Positions 13,301 through 24,549 of a stretch of DNA of 64,000 nt are shown piece by piece. The stretch is from Takakia lepidozioides (taxonomy: Eukaryota > Streptophyta > Takakiopsida > Takakiales > Takakiaceae). Every line of letters begins with the position of its first letter. The stretch's first letter is position 1. The stretch covers positions 68,183,053-68,247,052 of the forward strand of contig CM060732.1 of NCBI GenBank assembly GCA_030704615.1, written 5' to 3'. Position numbers and translations under genes: made by a program. A model generated the notes under the pieces. That model had not been told where the DNA came from and did not search any database. It saw only the letters and a list, made by a program, of their open reading frames with translations.

Positions 13301-13581
13301 TCACTAGCTTCCTCCTCAGGATGTCCCGAATTCAAAAGCTTAGACGAATCTCAGAGTGCCCCTAATCACAACCTGTGCGTGCGACTGCTACACCCAATCA
13401 GGGGAAGACGACGAGGAAGAGAGAGGAGGGATTCCTTCGCACCTCTCATAACCGGAAAACGAAAAAATGAGACGAAATGGGAACTGCTGCGAGAAAAGAA
13501 CCACTGGATTAATTCAACACTTGCATATCTCCCCCTCCATGTCACGAATCCAAGATGTAAACCTGCTCCAAATGGATCCAT
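7375..13581 (-). CDS. PHD-finger and C-terminal telobox-Myb protein (TRF-like family)
   Basis: Exons on the minus strand in coding order: an N-terminal exon ending at 13130, then 12998-12739, 12280-12137, 11821-11693, 11613-10864, 10392-10285, 10097-9738, 9548-8878, 8312-8240 and 7521-7375. The borders are GT/AG and phases agree, giving roughly 940 residues. The exon 10097-9738 encodes a C4HC3 PHD finger (CHKCKKFGNLLCCDGC, AMHQSC, WFCPVC). The last two exons encode one Myb/SANT repeat, 'LPWTKEEEDVLK' then 'NWGFSWKSI' and the telobox signature VDLKDKWRNLL. PHD plus C-terminal telobox Myb is known from plant TRF-like proteins that bind double-stranded telomeric or telobox DNA. The middle is charged and disordered. 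The first exon is uncertain: an ATG at 13581 (MDPFGAG) is possible, but its splice to the frame ending at 13130 is not resolved. It is a candidate nuclear chromatin or telomere factor. Confidence 0.85.
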
Positions 13582-13898
13582 CTGCGCCCCGCTTGCCGAG
13601 GAAGACGATGGCCCGCTCGATCGAGCAACGAGTACCCGAATGAGATCCCGAAATGTCGTCGCGTCGTCCGGGACCTTATATGGGACATATGGGACATATC
13701 TGGAACATTCTTGTCCCGCTCTTCTATCTCTCTCAGATTTGGCAGACTGTGGGTCTGTTTCGCGCGGGGGAGGAAAAGAACCAACACCCAGATTGTTCTT
13801 CAGAGCAGGAGTTGCATGTGGAGTTTGTGAGAGAAGGAACAAGATCTTGTTGAATTGATTCTGTTTTGCCTTTACAGTCTTTGCAAGGATTCAAGGCG
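13582..13898. promoter_or_regulatory. Divergent promoter between PHD-Myb gene (-) and Cys-rich gene (+)
   Basis: About 320 bp separate the possible start of the PHD-Myb gene from the ATG at 13899. It includes a short direct repeat, TATGGGACATATGGGACATA, near 13678-13698. No TATA box could be assigned with confidence. Confidence 0.4.
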
Positions 13899-14258
13899 AT
13901 GGTGGATTGGTGGTGGGGGGTGGTGGGGGCGGTGGTACCGGCGCTGGTGGTGCGCCAGGTGGTGAAGACGAATCGGGGGCGGGAGGAAGAGCAACTGCGC
14001 GGGCGAGACAGCAAGAGCTCGACTGACACTTTTGTGTGTGAGCGCGTCTGTACCTCCAAGCGGATGCTGAACAAGGTGGGGGCATTCTCCAAGGACCCGA
14101 CCCCAGACACCTGTGTCACAGTGTGCGGGGTAAGCGAGGTGGACGCCTGCGCAGAGGCTTGTGCTCGCTCCGTGTGCGCAAATGCGCACCATGTTCCTAA
14201 TTGGAATGACATTTGCATGCGCCGTTGCCAGACCCAGTGTTTGAAGGCACGCACTTGA
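13899..14258 (+). CDS. Small Cys-rich protein with N-terminal hydrophobic segment, unrecognised
   Basis: A single open frame of 119 codons from ATG (MVDWWWGVVGAVVPALVVRQ) to TGA. The N-terminus is a short hydrophobic helix, possibly a membrane anchor or organelle signal. It is followed by a basic and acidic linker and a cysteine-rich half with regularly spaced pairs: CERVC, CVTVC, CAEAC...C and CMRRCQTQC. Nine to eleven Cys in about 75 residues, often as CxxxC, suggests disulfide pairs or metal binding, as in CX3C/CX9C mitochondrial intermembrane-space or plastid assembly proteins. I do not recognise the family. It is divergent from the PHD-Myb gene. A longer upstream extension would need a non-ATG start, so the ATG at 13899 is preferred. 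Confidence 0.7.
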   Translation: MVDWWWGVVGAVVPALVVRQVVKTNRGREEEQLRGRDSKSSTDTFVCERVCTSKRMLNKVGAFSKDPTPDTCVTVCGVSEVDACAEACARSVCANAHHVPNWNDICMRRCQTQCLKART

Positions 14259-16540
14259 TCACTGTTATCCCTCTCTACAAGTAAGTTTCAGATTTTGGGT
14301 TCTCTGGTTGCCGCCCCCTTCCTCTCCCTCTCCTGCAAGTAGGTTGAAAGCCTGCTTCCATAACCTTCACAGAGGAGGGGGGAGGGGCCATAGGACCGGG
14401 CAATTTATTCCATCTCTGGCATGCCGCCGTGTTTTCCATTTTTTTTTGCACCAAGTTTCTTGTCAGCAATTTGGTGACAGGAAGGTTCCTTGTCAACACA
14501 AGCGCTGAAAACTATGTCTTATGCGGGTGCTTGACTTCCATCTGGCAAATATTGAGGCAATGATTGCTGCAGTTCTTCACAGGTGCACATGCCAATGTAA
14601 CTCTCTGGTTAGTTGTCGGTCTCAATCGGTCCTTCATGTCGAAGCTGACTGTATGTAGTCAGTGGCCCTCAGAGGTGATCTTTCAGAGTTTCACCATCAG
14701 TGTTGGGGAATTGTGGCAGTAACCTGCCTTCCATGTGGCCCAATTTGTCTTGCAATGTAGTGACAAGTTGCGGAAACGAGATACACTCCAAGTTTACCAA
14801 GAAGGAGCTAGAGGTTGTAAGAGTGATCTTTGCCTATCCAGTAGTGAGTACAAGCACCTCTTTGGGGCATTTTATCTGTCTGTCTCCGTCCCTGTTGCAT
14901 GTACGCTTTTTGCAGCATTAGTTTTTTTTTACAAGGTCTGAAAAGCTAAGGTCTTACAAGCTGAGTGTGCATTGTGCGATGCAGGACAGTGACCAACGGG
15001 ACTCAATCAACAGGTGAGAGGAAAAGGAGTCCATGGATGTGAATCCATACCACGGTTCATGCCGGATGCACGGGCAAGGCCCTCAGGATAGTGGGGTAAA
15101 ATGCTGATGACCTAAAAGCTGCCAATTAGCACGAAAGAAAGAGGTCAGCTGAGATAAATTGACCAGCCCTGTTTTTGGTTCTTTGGCCTAAAGTTATGAC
15201 AGCTTTAGTCCAGCTCATGCCCCCCCTCTAGGGGTTGAATTTTTGTACATCTTCCAATTTTTTAGAAATAAAATGTAGGGTTCTGCTGAATCTTATGGTC
15301 AGAGAAGATCCAGAGGCAAATGAAGCATTGGACAAGGCTCCAGGGGTGCCACTCTTCAAATAGCTATTTCAGCATCAAATGACACACCCGTGCTAACCTT
15401 GGGAAGGTGCCAGTAAATTAGCCCCAGGAGGCTGAGGAGGGCCTGAGGTTGCATGCTCTTGCATTCTTCTGCAGCCAACCTGTAGGTTTTCTGCTTCTAC
15501 TGCCATCTTGCTCATGACTGTTGAGGATTGTCATGGTGGGATGTTGGAGGTGGTAAACAAAGAAAAGTCTCCAAGCTATTATGAATCAGCCCTTGCCAAC
15601 ATAGGGCTCTGAAAATCGATATTGGCCCACACAGCTCAGAAGGAGGCTGACTTAGAAGTGGAGTTCTTTTCGAAGACCGAGGAAGACACAACGGACCCAA
15701 CTTTAGCACACAGCATGCCATGGCTGGCAGTTACTCTCCAAGAAACTGAATCAAGTCAGTTGTTCAATGTGTGTAGACAATGAGATTCTTGCTGCGAAGC
15801 TCAAGAAAATTTTGCCACCAAGTACAATAGGAATGTGGAATTATGTCTAGTTTGATGGAATTTTCCCCAAGCGTGAAGTAACTTGATGTCTAATCTGAGC
15901 CAGTTCTTCACACCACCTATAACTTTAGTGCATGTGGAAGTTTGTCTTCAATCACAGGCACCCCGCAATTCAGGTCTCTGGAGAGTCATATATACATTCC
16001 AATTTTGATACTCACCAATCTATCATGATTACTCTCCAAGTCAATTATGGCCATGACTTCTTGCATTCTCAATATTTTCCCTGTCTTTGCCTTTTCCCAG
16101 CTCGTCGGTGGTGTTATTTCTGGAGATGGGTTCGGCCTCACCTTTGGGTGTTTTGTGTTTTATGGCATCACGAGGGTTTAAAATTTTCCCTCCTATCACT
16201 AAAATTTTGGATATAATTCCACATCATGAATGGTCTATGAATACTTTTTATAATGCTTAAAGGCAACAGACAACTTGAGCACTTATCCTGGGTTACAGTA
16301 CAACCGGACTCTCTGCAAGCTTTATCCATCAGTCAACCAAGCTTCAAGAGGCCATGGCTCATAAATACCCCACCTACTGTGTATGCAAACACTAGTCAAG
16401 GGCCCAGAAGTACGCCCATTCTGGCACAGTAACAGCAATGGCACCAAACCTGTAAATAACAAACCATGCATGTGTACCCCAAGTAGGGGGGCTGGGCTAT
16501 CCAGGGGTGGCCAAATAGACAGAAACTTCTCTTCTGGGGA
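14259..16540. other. Intergenic DNA, no gene supported
   Basis: Open frames are short, and none showed splice-consistent coding similarity. It probably holds old repeat debris plus the 3' flanks of the Cys-rich gene (+) and the FAHD1 gene (-). Confidence 0.45.
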
Positions 16541-19500
16541 CTAATGTTTGGGCACATCCCGTGCCTTGACATCAAAAGACATCTCAACCAATCCAGTAAT
16601 GCCGGCTCTGATTCGCTGACCTGCTTTGACAGGCCCAACGCCAGATGGAGTTCCTGCATTATTCAGGATAAGAATTGATGATGGCTATCTAAGAGATACT
16701 CCCATAGTACATAAAGGCCATACCTGTAGTAGAGTGCCCTGCACTGTAGCACCCTTAGTCCCCAGAAAAGTCATTCTTTCAGAGGGTGGAAGATATTAAT
16801 TACATTCTCAAGTCCAACTTCATACATTTGTAAATTTGCAATAAGTACAAAATTATCCGAAAACCTTTCACGCGGGCCGGCGGAGGCACTGTGGTGCAAC
16901 TGATGATGATATCAGGCCCAAATAGGCTAGATTGTGCCGTAAAATTGAACAAAATATAGTAATGTGAGGAGGGAGGATAGAAAGGTCATTGGAGGGAGCG
17001 TTCACCTGTAAGTATGACGTCGCCCTCATTAAGGGTCATGATGGTGCTAATATGACTGACAAGGAAAGGAATGCTGAAAATCATGTCCTTTGTACTGCCT
17101 TTCTGCTTCAGCTGTCCATCCACCTGCCCACCCACCCATTTTAGTTGCAGCTGTTAGATTTGGCATAAAAGAGCATGCCACATAGGGGACCAAAAAGTCA
17201 TATGTTACCATTGCTAACTGACTGTCCAACCATAGCTTTTTGTATTATTGCAATCAACTGTCACAGGCAAGTGGTCAGGCTAAATTAGTAGAAATCCTAA
17301 GCTTTGTTGTGAACAAGCACATGTTTGTAATCATTATTATCAACTGCAGATGCCTCCTACTAGGAACAACTGGGGATCTGGTACCTCTACATAAAGGGGC
17401 TGAGAGGAAGCTCCAGTGACCTTGGTACTGTAAATTGGTTACAAAACTGATTCTGAACAGTGGGCACCAGGTAGATATACCTCAAGCCATAGCTCCAAGT
17501 CATCATAGGCAGCCACCTTCTTCTTGGGTATCTGCATACATCAGTGATATACAGCCAGTTCACTCCATCAACAATTTCTTGTGTGTATTTGTCACAGAGA
17601 GAGAGAGAGAGAGAGAGAGAGACATGTATTTTGATTAAACCATAGCTCAGTTAAACATTATGACATAACCTTGCAGTCAAAGCCCTCTGGAACAACAACC
17701 CTGACAGGGCCCATTGTAGAATTTCCACCACAGGTGTGAAACGCAGCCTTGCTTATGCAATACCAATCTGGTTACAGGCGGACTGGGTCAAACAGTCGAC
17801 TTTCACATTGTAGTGGCAAACATGATGTTGACGTACTACTGAGGTCCTCTCATAACACACGGAAGAACAGAGAAACACACAAACAGCAGGCACCAAAGAG
17901 AAGGCTGAATCTAATGCATAAAGGCTTAGAAGAAGGAAAATGGAAGGAGAAAAGTGGCAAAAGGGCATACATACAAAGTCGCCAATGGGTGTGAAAGTAT
18001 CATATCCCTTGGCCAGCGTCCATGGTAGGCCTTTTGACTGCAGCAACAACAGATAAGAACCATGTCATACGAATGTACAGTAACTACTTATCAAATCTAA
18101 CCATGCACCCCAATCAAGAAAAACATTGGAATGATGGAAATGCCAGCCTTTATATCAATCTTCAATTTCCCATGTACAGATGCGAAGGATGGTGTACAAG
18201 CACTATGATAAATCAGCCCAGTTTCTATACACTAGTTGAAACCCACTAGTTGAAACCCCACCTACGGTTCAAGGAGGGTCTCTACACCAGCAACTATCCC
18301 CTGTAGGTGTAGCCAACATTCGTCAACGCAACTACATGTTCTCTCAAGGACATTAGCCCGGATCAACCTTTACCTTGGCAGCAGCTTGAAGCTCCCTTGC
18401 GGTCATGTCCAGGGCCAATGCATATCCTGCCAAATCTCACAAACCACAAGGTCTCAAACCTAAGTTTTCAACTGACCCCTTCTGGAAAGTTCCAATATTT
18501 GAGTAATACCCCGGAAAGCAGCAGAGCAATGCTCAAATAGAACTTTCCCAAACCAAGGGAGAGATCCTGATCAACATTCACCCAACCCCAACCCCTAACC
18601 CAATGACAATCCTGATGTTTCATAAAGACAAACTATGTGTTGGAGGTGTTTCACTTGTATTTCTATTTCTTGTCTTACTCTTGGAAAAAGATGGTGACAT
18701 GCAACAAAAGCTCACAAGAGAAATCTCAGAGTACTGGCTTCTTCAATCCCAACCATTCGGGCAAAATGTTTCCACTCCGATTCCATTGGAAGTCTAGCAT
18801 ATTCTGTACCAAAACCATATGCTGAACAATTCTGGGACTGACTATTATACACACAGTGATTCAAATAAATCTAAAAAGCATTGTCAACTACCTCGCTGAT
18901 CCTGAGTCTGCAAGACTGGTAGTGGCCCTCTACTTCTCTCTTCTCCTGCTTATCCCTGCCTGGGCCCCCTTTTCTACTGTCCAAGTGACAGTGACGCCTT
19001 TAATCACAGGGCGACCATAGCTCTACAGTGGTAGTACTAGAATCAAAGTGGGTTTTCAATCGTCATGTCTGCTTCATACACTTATAGTCCCCCAGGACTA
19101 TGCCCTGAAGGCTACATCATACACACCATGAGTAGAGAGCAGTCTCTCTCTCTCTACCCGTGGGTATTTTGCTAGGGAGTGGAGACCATACCAGAGACAT
19201 GCTCCATTGCATCATCAGCAGAGATGTCCCGGCCCTTCTTGCCTATCACCACACCAAGCTCCACTTCATGGTCCAGGGCTTGCAACGGATGCGGGATCTC
19301 TATAGGTAATCCTTCTCGGACATAAGATGACGTCGGCTTCAAGAAAATGAGTGGCTCCTACAATGTGCATTTGACAACTATGATCATCGGACATCTGACC
19401 AAATTATCGATGCCTATCATTCGTGCTTGTGCCACTCCAGGCTGAGAATTGCATATTCTATTGCAATGAAGCTCTTCAGTTGTGGACTTGCTCCCAATTG

Positions 19501-19862
19501 CCCGTAATGGAGTCCCAGCCCCCATGGTACCAGGGTTAGATCTTACAGGAGAAATCAACGCCAGATCCGACCACGACAATACAGAAGGTAGATCGTACTC
19601 ATAATTTCAGAAGACGGATGTCACCGCTTTCCTGGGCAACTTCAATTTAAGCAAGATGTGGGTCAATGAGAGATGCAGTTCGAAAGAAGAAGACTGGCAG
19701 AGATTTTGTGAGAAGGAAAAAGACGAACTGAAAGATGGGGAAATGTACCTGGGGAACGGCATTGCCAAGTTCTTTAGCATGGGCTGCATAATTTCGCCCT
19801 ACTGCTACTATCTTCGTCCCCATGTTCACCAGCTTGTTTCCTATGTATGCAGCAGCCGCCAT
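16541..19862 (-). CDS. FAHD1: Fumarylacetoacetate hydrolase-domain protein (FAHD1-type acylpyruvase), seven exons
   Basis: Exons on the minus strand: 19862-19749, 19357-19192, 18426-18374, 18037-17975, 17531-17481, 17123-17006 and 16653-16541. All phases agree and total 225 residues, the usual family length. Motifs in order: 'IVAVGRNYAAHAKEL', 'EPLIFLKPTSSY', 'LDHEVELGVVIGKKGRDI', 'ALDMTARELQ', 'WTLAKGYDTFTPIG', 'DDLELWLE', 'STKDMIFSIPFLVSHIS', 'EGDVILTGTPSGVGPV'. The His-Glu pair and the E-x-E and acidic metal ligands of the FAH fold are present. In animals FAHD1 is a mitochondrial acylpyruvase and oxaloacetate decarboxylase; plant homologues are similar. The N-terminus here is short with no clear targeting peptide. 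It is divergent from the CCDC137-like gene. A possible extra exon near 17700 was considered and left out because the phase fails. Confidence 0.93.
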
Positions 19863-20385
19863 CCCGGTTTCTCCTTAAGCTTCTCCTAAGAATTCCAGTC
19901 TCGACATTTGTGGATCTCTCTGCCGCTCTCTCTCCCGGATTCAGTCAACATCATGTCATCCCGGAACCCAACTCATATCTAGCTGGGACTGGTTCGAGCC
20001 CACGAAGGAGAATTGACCTCTCTGCAAGATCCAAGGCCCGCTTGAGAATTTGAACCCGGGCGGTTAATCTCTTGCACGCTTGCAACACGCTTGATCGAAT
20101 GTTCCCTCTCACACGCGACAACAGCACGTTTCTGTAACTCTATTCATGTACTTCCGTCTGACGAAGGATTACGTCAACACCTACTCCATGCTTCTACCGC
20201 CCAAAATGAACGAACAACATCCTCTTAGACATGACGATCGATGTTATCGTCGATCTTTTCCCCTGTGAGCATTTTTGAGAGCTGTGAATTTCAGGCTGTG
20301 CTGTTTGGAAGAACTGCGGAATTTACTGTTCCGCCCTTTGCATCCCAGCACCTTTCTTGCGGTAGGCTTGATTCTAAGCTTGGGT
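19863..20385. promoter_or_regulatory. Divergent promoter region, FAHD1 (-) and CCDC137-like (+)
   Basis: About 520 bp between the two start codons with no coding sequence. It should hold both 5' UTRs and promoters; no specific element was identified. Confidence 0.4.
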
Positions 20386-20760
20386 ATGGGTAGTAAGGGC
20401 AAGGCAAGGAGAAGGAGGGAGGCAAACTTCAAAGCAGCACATGGGGGAACGGGAGAGCTAGCACCCCCTCCTTCTTCTAAGGATTTGGGCGCGGTTCCTT
20501 CCAAGCTGCGGCGCATCATGAAATTTAAATCTTCTGATACTCCTGGTGGGTTTGTCTTTCCTATAACCGAAAACACTTGTATTGGAGTAGAAGATAGAAA
20601 GAGAGAGAGGTAGCTGAAAGTGCTGATAACTGATGCAACATTTTCTGTGCATATGTGAATGCTCGCATTAGTGACTGGTACTGTCTGAAGGGAGATTGTA
20701 GCTTTTAAGGTATATTATTTAGAGGACATGTATCCCCATCAGTTTGTGCTCACCGAATCA

Positions 20761-20801
<41 letters not shown>

Positions 20802-23553
20802 AAGTAGGATTCCTATGAGTAGGATTTATGAGTAGGGATTTATGAGTAGGATTATGAGTAAGGAGAAACGTAGAATATCTAGGGTTTTTATTCAAGGGAT
20901 GTTTTTCCAGTGATGCTTGTCACGTGTATACTAGCATGAAAAATTGAGTGAAACATCAAAGACGCTATTGCTTTGCATGTTTTTCCAGCGAAACTCACCG
21001 CTTTGGTTGTTTTAGGGGGTCAATTCGATGGTGATATCAAGGCAGCGAGTGTTAAAAGCCGGAACAAGCATCAAGCAAAGGTCTGGTTGGTATTCCGTCA
21101 TTCGTCCTTCAAATGTGCTGATGACCTACATTTCAAACGGTGTCTCAATTCTAACGCTCCTACAAAACCATCAACCCCAGTTCCTCCTCTTTTCAAATGA
21201 AGCTGAAGTCCACCCCCTTTGTAATGGTTCGTGCAGTACAGTGCGACTTTAGACAGACAGATCACAAAATCCCAATCTGACATCAGAATTGCTTATAGCA
21301 CCACAGCCTCAGGCTTGGCTGTACCAAAGTGGTTATGTCTTTAGTAGCTCTATTCTTAGTCAATTGGTGATGCTTGATGCTATAAAGAGACAGGGTTGGA
21401 TATTAGATTAGCTACAGCAGTTATGTGTGATTGCCACTAAGGAAGGGTATCCAACAGGGTCGATGCACACAAGGCTATCGTATAGATATGCCATAACATG
21501 ACACTGTTGGATCCATTCATTTACCATGTGATATTTCATTGACACTGGTGAATTAGTGCAGGAATTGTCAAGGAAAAAGTGCGGGCTTGAAGTATCACCG
21601 GCCGCAAGACCAGATGGTAAAAGTGCAGATGAACTGCCAATTGACAAAGAAGCGACTGTCACTGGAGAACCCTTAGAGGGAAAGACTATCCCTGCAACCA
21701 GCAAGAGAAAACGAGGTGAGGGGGAGCTCATGGAGCTGATGGAAAGATTCAAAGCAACTCCAATTCGCAAAGGCATCCGTGAACAGAGAAAAAAGTAAGC
21801 ACAAGGAACATACATTCAGTCTCTGTGTATTCTCTTTGCGTTATCAAAAGTTATGACTTGTTAGGGGTCACATTGCCCTTAATTGGCACATAGCCAGTGA
21901 TATATGGGGGTCACTCTTGAGTGTGTCCTACTTAGCACCCATGTTGTTTTGGATGTGCAATGTTGTCAGATTTTTAGAAGAAAAGAAGAACAAGAAACGA
22001 CTGAAAGGGATGAAATATGAGAGCATATTGGCAGCTGAGCATGAGACTATTGCATTTGGGGACGTTGTTCAGGCTCCCCCCAAGCTCTCATTTCCTGCCA
22101 AAGCTAAGGTTTGTTTCTCTCTCTCTCTCTCGTTCTCTGCACAAAGCTACAAGGCCACAGGGCTACGGCAAACAATGTCTTATGAGTACATTCTCTGCAC
22201 AAAGCCCATAGTGATGGGCGGAAATCTCCTATGTCTTGCACATCCCCAAGCATGTCATTTCTGTAGTAAACGAAGGGTTTCAAAACTAAAATCAACAACT
22301 CTGCAACTGGGCTGTCTAGTTTGTATGTGGACAAGTGCCTCTGTGAGCGCCTTCCCTGAACTTGTTTCCAGTCTGTGACATAGGACCTTAAGGATGACCT
22401 GAAGGGCTTAATGATCCTCGGCGCTGGAAATTTAAACTTGGGGCGGGGAGCCTACCTTTGAACAATAAACAGATGTATAGAGGAAAAGGAGGTTTTAATT
22501 GTGGATGTGCGGGCAACCTGAAGTCGATCCATTTTCTCATACATTGTCCGGGGTATTCTCACCAGAGAGTGACCCACTTCAGGAACATCAAGAACATGGT
22601 CTCTGCACCTCTGTTCACCCTTTCAAAATTTTGAGGCTGAGCCTAAGGCCCTGCCCTGTTGGGGTGTAACATTTGGGCTGCTCACACACAACAGATTGAT
22701 GCTTGTGTGAAGGGCTTTCTAAAGGATATCTGGAAGGCCCCGAACTAATTGTTTATATCAAGGTAAGTCAGACTACTGGAGGGAGCCCCTCACAAAGGTA
22801 GTGTCTATTCCCTATGTTTCCGTCCAAACTGGGCGTGGGGTCTATGACCCCAGGCTATGGCAAAGCAAGGTGTATGAGTACATTCTCTGTGTCCCTCTCT
22901 CTCAGCCAAGGTAAGTCTTACTACCAACGTCAGCCCCTGACAGAGGTAGGTTCTGTCCCTTTGTGTTCCACTCAAACTGGGCGCGGGGTCAATGGCCACA
23001 AGGCTACGGCAAACAACGTCTTATGAGTACATTCTCTCTCTCAGCCTAGTAGGCTTAAAGTTGTGTTTGTCTGAATTTTCATCCTCCTTCATTCAATTCT
23101 CAGGTTGGCCAACTCTCGTTGAATCCCGGGATTTTTGCCTTGCGTGCAGAGCGGTAAAACCAGATATACAGATTGTTGCATAATGCTGAAAAAGCCTCTA
23201 TTTCTTAGTAGGCTGACGTATGGCTAGGGTCTGTCTCCTCATGGAGATGGCTTGACCTACCTGTAAAGCAATGAATTGGGTAAGTTACTTTTTGGCAAAG
23301 CAACAAACTAGGGGATGTATTGTCTTTTCTGGGCCTCACCTGTTCCTTTTTGTTGTTCATCAATTTTGTGCAGCTCAAGTCAAAAGAAGAGAGGGAAGCG
23401 GAAAAGCCAGTGTCACATGAGAGGGTGAGGTTAAAAGCCATAGAAGCTTACAGACAAAGGAAAGCATGGGCTGCCAGGCCAGGGACAGGGCCCCCACCTT
23501 TGCAGGAAGGTGCTGGATCTCTGCATTCTGAGAGATCTGCTATTCAAATCTAA
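20386..23553 (+). CDS. CCDC137: CCDC137-like nucleolar protein, four exons
   Basis: Exon 1 starts at ATG 20386 (MGSKGKARRRREANFKAAHG, then PPSSKDLGAVPSKLRRIM) and ends near 20545-20553. Exon 2 is about 21562-21794, exon 3 is 21970-22108 and exon 4 is 23374-23553 ending in TAA. Exons 2, 3 and 4 join in phase; the exon 1 donor is not settled (a GTGGGT, GTTTGT or GTCTTT site). Diagnostic pieces are 'SKLRRIM' near the N-terminus, a basic coiled-coil middle (EEKKNKKRLKG), 'FGDVVQAPPKLSFPAK' and the C-terminal 'VRLKAIEAYRQRKAWAARPG'. That set is shared by plant and animal CCDC137 proteins, small basic nucleolar or RNA-associated proteins. Length is about 235 residues. The last intron (22109-23373) is filled with LINE 3' ends in the sense orientation. 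Confidence 0.82.
20764..20862 (+). repeat. (TG)n(AG)n microsatellite followed by TATGAGTAGG repeats
   Basis: A TG run passes into an AG run and then into several copies of a 'tatgagtaggatt' unit (20812-20862). It lies in intron 1 of the CCDC137-like gene. The 'tatgagta' core resembles the terminal sequence of the LINE tails seen elsewhere in the window. Confidence 0.6.
22148..23045 (+). mobile_element. Cluster of LINE 3' ends inside the last CCDC137-like intron
   Basis: Three neighbouring copies of the same tail occur at about 22148-22200, 22840-22900 and 22930-23045. Each includes 'ggctacggcaaacaa' or a close variant, then 'tatgagtacattctct'. The middle copy is longest: from about 22355 it reads the ORF2 C-terminus, including a decayed zinc-knuckle-like 'HFLIHCPGYSHQRVTHFRN', then QQIDACVKGFLKDIW and the 3' UTR. 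It matches the copy at 46.43-47.30 kb over the region starting 'ccctgaacttgtttccagtc'. All copies here are in the gene's sense orientation. Confidence 0.75.
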
Positions 23554-24225
23554 GACAGTGAAAAATTGTATATTCACCCAGAAAATGGAGAGGTGCTATC
23601 CAGTCTCATACTTGTCAACACTGAATCTTTGCGCACCTGAAAGAGCTCGAGTATGTGGGAGTGTGATGACGTCGCAAAGATCCCTTTCAACAATGGAAAC
23701 TGTGTAATTACTAGGAAAAGTCGTGTACCGAAGTCATGGTGCACCATCTCTTGGACATCTAGGGGACTTCCCTGTATGCAATTATGTGGGTGCACCAGAT
23801 GGTAAAGATGAGTGCAGCCATCATGCTCGCAGCAAAGCGAGGAGTGCCAACAGACAAAATCTGCTTACTGCAGCTGCTCCATTCGATCTCTTGCGAGGCG
23901 TCCCGTAAACAGAAAAATAGACAACTACTAAAAGTACCTGCAGGGAGGTAAAAGTACGCTTAAAATAGGAATGTCTTAAAATAACCTCAAATCATGCAGA
24001 CACAGCATGCACTGGATATACGTATAGAAAGTGGCTCAGAAGCGAGCAGTCTTCTTCAATTGCTGCTAAGCTTTGCTGTTTTACGTCTTGCTCTTCACGT
24101 TGGAGTGGAAAGGAGCGGCCATGGACGCTTGTGTGTGGGGAAGATTGTCGGGAGACCTGGTGGATTCTGTTATTTCTTTCTTGCCAGTTTTCAGTTTACT
24201 TCGATTTCGCATTGTTTCGCACATC
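23554..24225. other. Intergenic DNA, no gene seen
   Basis: 3' flank of the CCDC137-like gene. Short open frames only; nothing recognisable before the SINE and the transposon end. Confidence 0.5.
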
Positions 24226-24448
24226 GGCTGGTAGCTCAGCTGGTAAGTGCACAGTGTGCCGCCCTGGTGGTTCAGGGTTCAAATCCGCCCCCGTGTGTGG
24301 GATTGTTCGTGACAGTATGTATGGGCGATGATCGTCCCGTAGGTCTCATGGCCCATAAATGAAAGGGGGTTAATTTTTCCCCCTCCTCAAGGGCCTGAAT
24401 TTGTGGGCTGTCGCTCCCAGGTTTCCTTTTAAAATTTTAAAAAAAAAG
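24226..24448 (+). mobile_element. tRNA-derived SINE with A-rich tail
   Basis: A pol III A box TAGCTCAGCTGG (24232-24243) and B box GGTTCAAATCC (24276-24286) lie at tRNA spacing. They are followed by about 130 bp of unrelated body and an A-rich end near 24430-24448. The head cannot fold as a real tRNA because the acceptor and T stems do not pair, so it is a SINE rather than a tRNA gene. It lies about 100 bp left of the MULE end. Confidence 0.65.
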
Positions 24449-24538
24449 AAACAAATTGTTTCCTTATTCCGCAAGACCTCTGCAGATATCGAAGAAGCAT
24501 CTCCTCTTATGCGATCACATGTAGATTTTGTTTAGTGT

Positions 24539-24549
24539 AGTGAAAGAGG
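24539..24549. repeat. Left target-site duplication of the MULE
   Basis: AGTGAAAGAGG directly abuts the left terminal inverted repeat. The right flank at 39024-39034 is TGTGAAAGAGG, identical at 10 of 11 positions. MULE insertions typically leave 8-11 bp duplications. Confidence 0.85.

Noticed and set aside
17660-17745. An extra FAHD1 exon reading GPVRVVVPEGFDCK
   Set aside because: No acceptor keeps phase with the neighbouring exons, and the exon at 17531-17481 continues the family sequence directly.
24226-24300. A possible tRNA gene
   Set aside because: A and B boxes are present, but the acceptor and T stems do not pair and no sensible anticodon loop forms; it fits a SINE head.
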